NCBI GenBank assembly: GCA_030142905.1 | Contig: JASJOG010000034.1 | Span: 554,501 to 618,500 of the forward strand | Origin: Heliopora coerulea | Taxonomy: Eukaryota; Cnidaria; Anthozoa; Scleralcyonacea; Helioporidae | Length of the DNA: 64,000 nucleotides | Reading direction: 5' to 3' | In this document: positions 55,260 through 64,000 of the stretch, in pieces | How positions within the stretch are numbered: position 1 is the first letter of the stretch | Layout of the letters: the number at the start of each line of letters is the position of its first letter | Notes under the pieces: generated by a model | Databases searched by the model: none | What the model saw: only the letters and a program-made list of their open reading frames with translations | Told to the model about the DNA's origin: nothing | Translations under genes and position numbers: made by a program

Positions 55260-57800
55260 GTTTGAAAAAACAACCTTTATAACGAAGAATACTTCCTGTA
55301 TAAGTAAACCGTAACTTAACTGTCACTCCACCTGTTCGCGTATGTTTATAACGCGTAAATTAATCTCATGAAAGTTATAATTGGTCGCCAAATGGATTGC
55401 GGGCTCAGCTCTGCGATCGTGGCGTACTTGCATTGGCTCCACTGGGGCGCATCAGAAGAGATGAGTGATTATCAATTATAGAACAATCATTGACTGAAGT
55501 GGAGATGAATAAATTGAAATATTCGGGAACTCACACGGCCCTTTGAAAAGCAGACTATCTGAAAGGCTACCGTGTTTAAATAACATTAAATAATAATATT
55601 AATAATAATAATAACCTTAGCCGCCCTGTCGGGGAAAAATTAACAATCTGTCGGAGAATTTTCATTGATGAACACATTTATATACTGTACAAACTATGAG
55701 CAGTTGTTATTGATCCAACCAAGAAAGATAATGGACTCTTCTCTTCATGTGAAATCTAAAAGTAAATTGTTTCTAGTCAGTTGTTTCGACTATTCTTGCG
55801 AAAAATAACGTGATGTTTTCGACCTTCAAATAACGAAATTACAAAGGGGGCGTAGTCATGGCCCCTGGGGTTTAGCCCCCCTGTCAGGGACCTTAGTTCC
55901 TGCGTCGGGGAATTCCTGGCGCCACCACTGTCGGGAGATGACATCCCAATTGATTTTCAGATATATTCATCTACCTCTGTCAATTGGAAACAACCACAAT
56001 TTCAAAATCAAATCGTTCATCAATCGAACGGGTTGTTGCTGCGACCGCACTGTAAGTGAGACCGGCCAAATGTTTCTGTGTGGGTCACGTAACCCACTCG
56101 AGAGTGCTCTTTAAACGTCAGCACTCGCCATTTCATTCAAGTGCTGAAACCATGTCGTTGCATTTGTTAGTCCCATCCGTGCGGCCACGACATCCTTTTC
56201 AGTGAAAACGCAACATATTTGAAAACGCTCTCCAAGGTGAAAACTTTGGAAAACCGTTTCCGTGTGGAGGGTCGAAAAGAGGAAACGCAAACTTTTGAAA
56301 GCGGAAACTTTTTAAAACTCGTCAGTGTGGACAGGATCTTGGTGGTTGATTCAAGATCTTACGAATGCGGGGCCGCACGCTCTGAAACGTTTCGGGGCGG
56401 TGTTGCGGTTTTGATGCTCAAAAAATGGAGGTGTTTCTGGTAACACTGGCGTTTCCTCAGCAAGTCCAGTAACTCAATACACAGCACAGAAACCTGTAAT
56501 TGAACGTAATCTTAGCACTGTAATCAATGCCCAAATCATAGTACACCGTGATACAATCATGTAATTTCATGTCATCTTGTAGCCCTATGCAAAGGGGTTT
56601 AAGAGATTATTAAACAATAATCTAATAACCGCAATTCATTCACGTAACTCCTTCATCGACAATCCCGAAAAGTCAAAATTAAGTCTTAAAAAAGGCAAAA
56701 CAAACAACAATGTTGTGTTCTTTAAAATAAACACCAATATTAACTGCTAAACCTGGGCAACACTTGGCTAGGGGCTAAACTCCTATCCCCACGCAGTCAT
56801 TTCCGGAAACGCTCCACAACCCGGAAATTGGGACGTGGCTGTGTGCGCGTGCTTAAAAATGATTGCCGGCGGGAAAGACTACAAAACCACAAAATAACAT
56901 TCATCATTATGTAGATCAATTGTTGGTGAAGATTTTCTGAACGTGAAAGTCTGAGTTATTTGTGAAACTAAATGTTACCTCGATCTAATCCTCGCTCTAC
57001 ACCCGGTGAAAATCCTTTGCCGTTATTCCAATAGTTACGCTAATTGTACACAAGTGCTTGGCGAAGTGAATTCGATAATGCATGGCAGTCTGTGACTACG
57101 TTTTCACACTTTTCAAACGAATTCTGTACTTCAAGTGCGGAATTTATTAATTTTTAAAAGGAAGGATGACAGAAGTCTAGGAAAACCGACTTGTTTAAAG
57201 AGCTTTTGTACTTACACTAATGACAGCGAATTTGTCACTAGTTTGTTGAAGAGAGTCGATGAACGAGAAACGTCCGAAGGACACCCTTGTGATGTCTTGA
57301 CTAAGGACAGCAGTTTGAAGTACCGATACTATCATTTCACGCGATGCTTCAATAAGTATTGTTTTGCTATAGTTTATAATGTTTTAGGTATACTGTCTAC
57401 CAAGACTGAAATATACTAAATGTAAATCTTTCTTGTTTTACACAGAACTGCTGAAGAGACTCACTATGGGGTGAATTGGGATCTATGAACTTTGACCAGG
57501 ACGAAACTAGCAAGACGTATTTTCCAAATTAAGAAGTAATTCAGTTCCGTACAGGTCAGTTTTTTCCAGTTCTAGCTTCGGTGCACAGTAAGATTGGCAG
57601 TTATTGGTCAATTGCAGTAGGACATAACTTGGAGCTTCCTTGTAATAAAAATATGAAATGCATTAGAACAACCTACGTAAAATGAATAATAATATTGAAT
57701 AATAATATTTAATCAGGAAGCTTTTTCATAGTACATGATTTTCAAAAAGGACCCGAGTTAATATATTACGAAACACATACAAACCTAAGTATGTAAAATT
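55260..57800. other. ERO1 upstream region and unassigned repeats
   Basis: The left end should include the ERO1 promoter. An (ATA)-rich patch lies near 55585-55615. The 55840-55940 stretch is C/G-rich. The 56180-56430 stretch repeats gaaaac, ggaaac and tttgaaa motifs and gtgtgga, which look like a decayed MITE, but ends could not be fixed. An open frame at 57096-57419 has no methionine near its start and no clear splice sites, so it is not annotated as a gene. Confidence 0.4.
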
Positions 57801-57830
57801 AGGAAAATAAGAATAAATAAAAGCTAAAAG

Positions 57831-58776
57831 CTAAGAATGCTGTAAAATATTCAGCATCTTAAATTTAAAAAGTTTAATATTTGTCGAGGTTCTAATATCC
57901 ATATCGAGACAGTTCCAGTTATCCACTGCTTGATAGCACATTCTCTGCTTACCCCAATTACGTGTAACATGAGGTAATCTCAGCTTATCTTTATTTCTCG
58001 TGTTGTAACCATGCACGTCTCCTACTGTTAATAAATCCATAGAATGATGTGTGTAACCATTTACACATTTATAGACAAATAGACATCTATGGTAAAATCT
58101 TCTGTGTTCTAATGTAATCCATTTTAACGAACCAAGTGTTTAAGAGGCAGATGAATATAATGGTCTATCCAGAATAATCTTAGCAGCCTTATTTTGCAAT
58201 ATCTGCAAGTTATTCATTAATGTAATATTGTTTTTATCTCCCCCATACAATATCCGCATAATCAAACAAAGGGAGAACTAAACCATTATAAAATAAGACT
58301 CGTGCTTTAAAAGGTAACATGTGCTTAATTCTTCTTAAAAGCCCTAGCCTTTGATTAATTTTGGACATTAAATACTCTATATGATTTGACCATGTAAGAT
58401 CATTAGATAAAAACACCCCTAAATATTTAAAACTATTTACATTACTAATTTTATGATTAAAAATAGATACAGACAACATCCTTGTATTTCCAAGCTTGCA
58501 ACTGCTGCCAAATAACATACATTCAGTTTTTTCAAGATTTAGAGTTAATCTGTTATCATTCAACCACATGGCAATAGTTAAGAGATCATCATTCAATTCT
58601 TTTTCCAATTCTTGGAGATTTGAGTTATAACAGTAAATTACAGCATCATCAGCATAAAGTAGCATTTCAGAGTTAGTAACTGTAGTTGGCAAGTCATCAA
58701 TATAGATGATAAATAATAGTGGACCCAAGATACTACTTTGGGGCATGCTAACAGTAATTGGAAGAGCATCCAATTA
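57831..58776 (-). pseudogene. Non-LTR retrotransposon remnant: reverse transcriptase C-terminal half
   Basis: Read on the - strand, QSSILGPLLFIIYIDDLP and LLYADDAVIY are reverse transcriptase motifs of LINE elements, with the catalytic YADD kept. Then follow LTLNLEKTECMLFGS, FKYLGVFLSNDLTWSNHI and a long C-terminal part ending near 57831. The endonuclease and the front of the polymerase are missing (5' truncation near 58776). The frame breaks by a one-base shift just after DYADIVWG (near 58233), and a second break follows near 58142. It resembles CR1/Jockey-type elements. An AT-rich tail (aataataatatt) lies near 57686-57712 past the 3' end. Confidence 0.88.
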
Positions 58777-60839
58777 AAAGCACTATGCTTCTGTTTTTAA
58801 ATTAATTTAACTTTCCCCCAGCAGAATTAGTGAAGTTTTTCCTCATCTAAGGGGAGAGATTCTATCAGGAAAAGGAACATAACTATCACAATTTAGTTTG
58901 GATAACCACTGGTACTTGCAAAGGGATGGTCCCTTTGGTTATCCTAGAGAGAGACTCTCGAGCTGCCACTGTGATAGATATGTTTCTGACAACATTTTTG
59001 TCATAGAAACTAATATGATATTGTCAAGTAAAACCTTTAATATTTCTAAGTATTGCAATTCCTTTCCAGAGATGGGCATTTTGATTATTACATGGAAATT
59101 GGTTAGCCTAACAAGTAAAACTGTTTAGCCTTTCAACAAACAAGGAATGCTTTTAAGATTTTATTCTGGCTAATTCGACAATTTTTCTTCAGGGGAGACA
59201 TGCAATAAAAGAGTTAAAACTGAATTCAATTAACATTTTGGTTTAATTTTTATTTTTTATATTCAAGCTGTTATAATTCTTGAGCCATAGTGTAAGCAAA
59301 TTAGGCTGACTTCATCTTATTTTGAGGTAGATATGGAGCTTTTTACATACTGTCATGTGTAAATGCAAAAACAAAAATCAAATTTTTTAGTGGGACAATC
59401 TTGGAATTTACCTTAGCAAGCAGAAGCTATAATTCTTCTATTATATCAATATCATACAATATGCCAAAAGTCAGCTTTTGTTGTCACTTAGTGCTATGTT
59501 TACCTTTAAAAACATTACAGTTATCACATGTTAGTTTCTCACATTAAACATGATATTGCTAGTTATGTAACAGACCCATTCCTAGTATTAGTTATTATTA
59601 ATACAACCTTACATTTAGTGAATCCCACTGGGTTCATAGATTTCATTACTTCTATTTTTCTATTCATTTTCATGAGTAGCAAAGTCAAATATGGTGACTG
59701 TAAGATAAAAGTGTTGCAATTGTATCAATCAAATATTGTTATTGCAATGATGAACAGTTTGATTGTAGTGGTGAAAATGTCACCGCTGGTTTCAATTCCT
59801 TTCCTGTTGCTTAATTTGCCACTTTTCTGGTACTTCATGCCTCACAATCCTGAATCTAAAGTGTGCAACTGGGTCAAGTTTCTACTTGCATTTATGAGAA
59901 TAAAATATTGCTTTAGTTTGAACCAAAATTACTTTGCAGTAGAAAAGCCAACATATTGAAGAAATGCCAAAACTGATCACAAAAAATCCTAATATTTCAT
60001 GGCAGTGTTGTGTAGTGCATGCCCAGACTTGAGTACAGGCTCAAACCAGGCTCCAAACTTGGACTTATCTCAATAAAACTTTTGCTCAGACTTAGTCACA
60101 GACTTGAACTCAAACCCAGGTGGTCAGTACTTAAGGATGCAGCTTGAGTCCAGCATGAATCTGGCAAAATTTGTTTTACTGTATTTATTGGCTCATATAT
60201 TGTCAAAAGGTTTTGTTGCTTTGACTATCTAGAATATGATCATGGTTGAAATTATGCTTGCTTTTTGGTGCTAACTAGCCAATTCTCTTGCTTGGCTGCC
60301 CATTATCCCTAGTCCCCATGGAACACACAAGTAACTTTGCTGCTGAAAATGCTAACATGGTATGTGAAAGCAATAGTGCACCCTCCCTTCTCCCCCCTTG
60401 GAAAAATCTGAAACAGCTCTTGATAATACTCTTGAAACTCTCCAGGGGTGGAACTGGATTGTATTGGTGGTCTCAAACTCATATTTATACTGGCAGATCC
60501 AGACATAGACTCAATCAAATAATTTATTTACCCACATTATGCTTGGGGGCAAAAACTGATTAAAAGTGCTCATGTGCTGATGAATATGTCCAATAAAACT
60601 ACAGAATAAAATATTTATCAAAAATTATGTGCACATGTTATAAAATGAAAATTACACAACAGACATACTAATACCGTATGAATATACTCCAGGCTTCAAT
60701 TCTATTTTACCTATAAGATTAGTTTCTTAAAGTCCCAACATCAGGGGTTTCCTGCACATAATTGGGTAAACTGTTCCACAAAAGACTGGTTGTTGATTAG
60801 AACAAATTTTTCAGTCAATTAGTTTTGAAGAAAAATTGT
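58777..60839. other. AT-rich stretch, no supported gene
   Basis: A 143-codon frame (59528-59959) with several hydrophobic segments is present, but its length is within what chance gives in AT-rich DNA, and no family or splice context supports it. Around 60010-60160 the words gacttg, aacttg and caggctc recur, a worn relative of the repeats at 60840-61100. Nothing else could be assigned. Confidence 0.4.
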
Positions 60840-61110
60840 TCCAACTCGGACTTTTACTGGAAGATCCAGATGTGGACTTGGATTTTTACTGGTGGTACAG
60901 ACATGGACTTGGGTTTTTACTGGTGGACTCAGACTAGGAGGATTGTACTGGTGAACGTCGACTTCAACTTGGATTGTAGTGGCATTGTTAAACTTGGACT
61001 TGATGTTTTTATTGGTGTCCAGAGTCCAGGACAAGGACTTGGACCTTTAAGTGGTAGACTTGAATTTTTCCTGGCAGTCTCACACTCAGGTTTTTAATGG
61101 TGTTCTTGAA
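60840..61110. repeat. Degenerate array of about 30-bp units (ggacttggatttttactgg)
   Basis: Units beginning ggacttgg and containing tttttactggtgg, followed by a variable acagac/actcag part, recur about eight times with growing divergence. Traces of the same words occur at 60010-60160 and 60440-60510, so the array was once longer. Confidence 0.75.
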
Positions 61111-64000
61111 CTCATGCAAGAACTCAACTGAGGTGGACTGATAAAAGGGACTTGACTTCAATGTTACAGGATACATGTAGGGTCATACATCTCAAACCCA
61201 TGGCAAAGGGATCCAGTCCAGATGTGTTCCTACTGATCTCGGAAGAGCTTGCCATTGCTACAGAATAGTTTGGTTTCGATGGCTAGAGGTTCTACTCCCT
61301 GCATGAGTTGCCACAGTGGGAGAGAGATGTGCTCCACATGGTTGCAGACTGAGGCAAACTGTTGAAGAAAATGGGACCCTTTTGTGGGAACTTCAGCTCA
61401 GTAACCCCCTACAAAAAATCTGTCCTCCGCTATCTCTGCAATGGGGAAGAGCAATATGTTGGAGGGATGTGGAGGACCACATTTGTTTTTATTTATTTCT
61501 GTTCTTTAGTTGAGAGGATGGGGACGGCGATATTAATTGACCAACATCAATTAATGTAGGTGGTTAATGTAGGCTGTTGACTTACATTCAAACGAATTGG
61601 TGGAGATTAAAAAGTGTGTAATTAAAGATGGTTTGATTGTTGGATTTATTAACCGCTTTTCTTCAGTAAATTTAAGTTATCAATCAATTTCTCAATAACC
61701 TGTCATACGGAATAGCTCTGTAGTTGTGCGGAAGAGGTCGCTCTCAGCAGTTTTTCATGTGGAATACTCTAATATGCAGGATTTAACAGTACAAATATCT
61801 TCCTTCGATCAAATGCGTCTGAAATATTGATAAAAAAAATATATGATTTTTAAATATCTGTTTCCTTTCAAGTTTTAGCTCACAAATGACCTGTTCAACT
61901 GATTTAGACATGTCCGTCCATGGAGAAACAAGGAATTTCCTTTTGAAAGAAGATGTTATGACAATATTTATAATACTACTTACAATAATCAAGATCACCA
62001 ATGTAAAAATACTTAATTCATTCATTGATTAGTGGTGATTCCGAACAGGCGCAATGCTCAACTCCAATGAAATATTTTGCTCAGATTTTGAAAAGTTCAA
62101 AGAAGAAGGACAAAAAGACCTTGTCGTTTAGGACTTGGGATCACTCAATCATTCGAGACTCAAATAACAAAGGGCATGGTGGCCATGTTGGTGTACCTAA
62201 CATAAAAAGATTCTCAAAATTCTTGTGTCAAGAAACTCCAGGATGACGGCTAGGACGTCAACAGCATATGTTCTATAACTTCAGTTTCGGTCGATTATTC
62301 AGGTATCTAATCAAAGTGCGTTTTAACAGAAATGTAATGTACAATAACCTCTTTCAAACCAACGATACCGTGTACTATTCAATCAAGTAAAATCAGGACA
62401 GGATAAAATCTGTGTTTGCTAGGCGGTGAGATAAATTTTGCGTTGAAGTGGTTATGAGAAATTTGGTGGTCCAGAAGTCAAGTACAATAAAGTCTCCAGT
62501 AGCGGAACCAGAAGAGCAGCCCTGCCCCCACTTTCGAACTGTTAAAAACGCCATAGCTCTTTAAAGTAAATTTCACTAAAATGCATGGCATGACCTAGAA
62601 GAGAACTTTTCGTAGCACTATATGGCAGAGGCTGTGTGATGGGAGTTGTAAGGGTTAACGGTCACGAGTGTGATAAAGGACTTAACTTCGCGAGTTTTTT
62701 TTTCAGTTTGCGGTTGAAGAAACGTTCGTTGTCAGAAATTAAGATATTCACTCATTAGCATGCGATAAGCAGTTTATCACACTGTTTTCAAAGGTGAGCA
62801 CTGTGATAAGTGGTTATTGCACTCTTTTGAAATGTTGTCCCACTCCTGAATACTAGTCAGTGGAATAAAGGATTTAACGCTTCTGTTGAAACAATGAATT
62901 GTGGGTGTGCCATGAGAGAAATTTTCTTTCTTTTAGATCTTTCACATAGCTGACATCACATGTAAAAAGGGTGTAAACTGTACATTGACGAACCACATCT
63001 CAAAACCAACTGTCAACTTCACACACTCGTCGTTCACCCTTCATACTATTGCTGTGAACTGTGTAGTATATATATTCGATGTCGTGTCAAAATACAAAAT
63101 TTGGAACCACAGGTTTTGGTCAAATTTCTAAAATACAGAAAATACTTGGTTTGTGACAATACATTAAATTTAAACGCACTATCTATGTCAATTGGTCACT
63201 GGATCTGAAGACAATCTGGAGAAAAGTTTCTTAAACTTTATTGCACAACGATTCAAGGACAACCCAGCTTGGCAATAAATATTGCATTGACTGACAATGC
63301 CTTAGATATTAATATCATGAAACTTTAAAGGACTTTTGGCCAACACCTCTTAGTCGACAATTAGTCCTCGAGCGGGAAATAGGTGAAGAATGTACTTGGT
63401 TATTGCCAATACTTTGTTTAGAGCTATACAGATCATGTACACCATCTTTCTTGCCAAGTTATATTCAGAATAAATAGAACTACAATCGAACATTTTATTC
63501 AAGTCGGCGACCAGCCTGCCTCCGCCTCAAACCTTTTACTTACCACTCATATCTCCAGTGATATATTTTCTACTCAAGATTTATAAACCTAATAATACTT
63601 GTCGCCCTCTTGTTTCCACACATTATCTTGTACGCTTTATTCCTTAAAGCTTAAATTTTGCTTTAGTTTGGGTCATTTATTCCCTTACTGGTTAGTGATT
63701 TAGCATGAGCGAATAAAAATGTTGGCTTATGTCCTTCATTTCTATGGGTTTTAGTTCATCTCATTTACGTATTCCATTACAAGTTCATATTTTTATATAG
63801 GATGGGTGGATAAAAATATTGGCTTGTATAATTTATTCCTTGGGTTTTTCCGAATCTTTATTTTAACTTCTATGCATTTGCATTAACCTCTTGGTTCCTC
63901 TGCCTGTTCCAATCCGCTTCGGTTAATTGATCAACGTTAAAAATAATCAAATGACCTTCCATAATTTGCATCTCGTTACTTTGTTTGTTATAAAACTTTT
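61111..64000. other. Right end of the window, no supported gene
   Basis: Short frames at 61316-61559 (+), 61783-62025 (-, an N-terminal hydrophobic helix followed by a charged stretch) and 62025-62246 (+, after an acceptor-like ttgattag) could be parts of real exons, but none shows a known domain or a phase-matched partner. The remainder is AT-rich intergenic-looking DNA. Confidence 0.4.

Noticed and set aside
57096..57419. Open frame of 108 codons ending ILSTKTEIY
   Set aside because: There is no methionine near the start and no clear acceptor or promoter. It could be an exon of a gene I cannot see, but the evidence is too weak.
59528..59959. 143-codon frame with hydrophobic segments
   Set aside because: A frame of this length is expected about once by chance in 64 kb of AT-rich DNA, and it shows no family motif or splice context.
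61783..62246. Divergent short frames: a membrane-anchored-looking 80 codons (-) and 73 codons (+)
   Set aside because: Both are short, share a start region at 62025 and lack phase-matched partner exons. Kept only as a note.
1..64000. CRISPR arrays, operons or bacterial defence systems
   Set aside because: The window is clearly an animal nuclear genome with spliced genes. No direct repeats with regular unique spacers were found.

Overview
The window is nuclear DNA of an early-branching animal, most likely a cnidarian and probably a stony coral. The coding regions are split by short introns of metazoan type, the DNA is AT-rich, and the proteins are animal families (BTB-kelch, SRBD1, cornichon, ERO1, SERINC). 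Introns and intergenic DNA are full of small hAT-type elements, tRNA-derived SINEs, palindromic MITEs and minisatellites. The coral assignment is inference; cnidarian/metazoan is firmer.

Layout on the + strand: the 3' end of an unrecognised gene (1342-2091); an unrecognised seven-exon gene of about 300 aa with a possible alternative last exon (5830-14393); a BTB-BACK-kelch gene of 622 aa in five exons (15596-19899); a hAT transposon with intact target-site duplications (20604-21677) that ends 113 bp before the start codon of SRBD1; and SRBD1 itself, a Tex-type S1 RNA-binding protein of 804 aa in 17 exons (21791-38482).

On the - strand: a one-exon reading frame of 869 codons (42205-39596) that I read as two complete SERINC proteins fused in tandem; a cornichon cargo receptor in five exons (46002-43465); and ERO1, the ER thiol oxidase, in 16 exons (55259-48183). 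Between cornichon and ERO1 a small unrecognised + strand gene can be assembled (about 46034-48167), head-to-head with cornichon and tail-to-tail with ERO1. The last 9 kb (55.3-64 kb) shows only a decayed 5'-truncated non-LTR retrotransposon, degenerate repeats and short uncertain reading frames.

The exon-intron structures were assembled by hand from splice consensus and reading phase. Total coding lengths are divisible by three for every assembled gene. Functionally, ERO1 (oxidative folding in the ER), cornichon (ER-to-Golgi cargo export) and SERINC (multi-pass lipid-handling membrane protein) all act in the secretory pathway, but nothing in the sequence shows co-regulation. The most unusual item is the intronless tandem SERINC protein.
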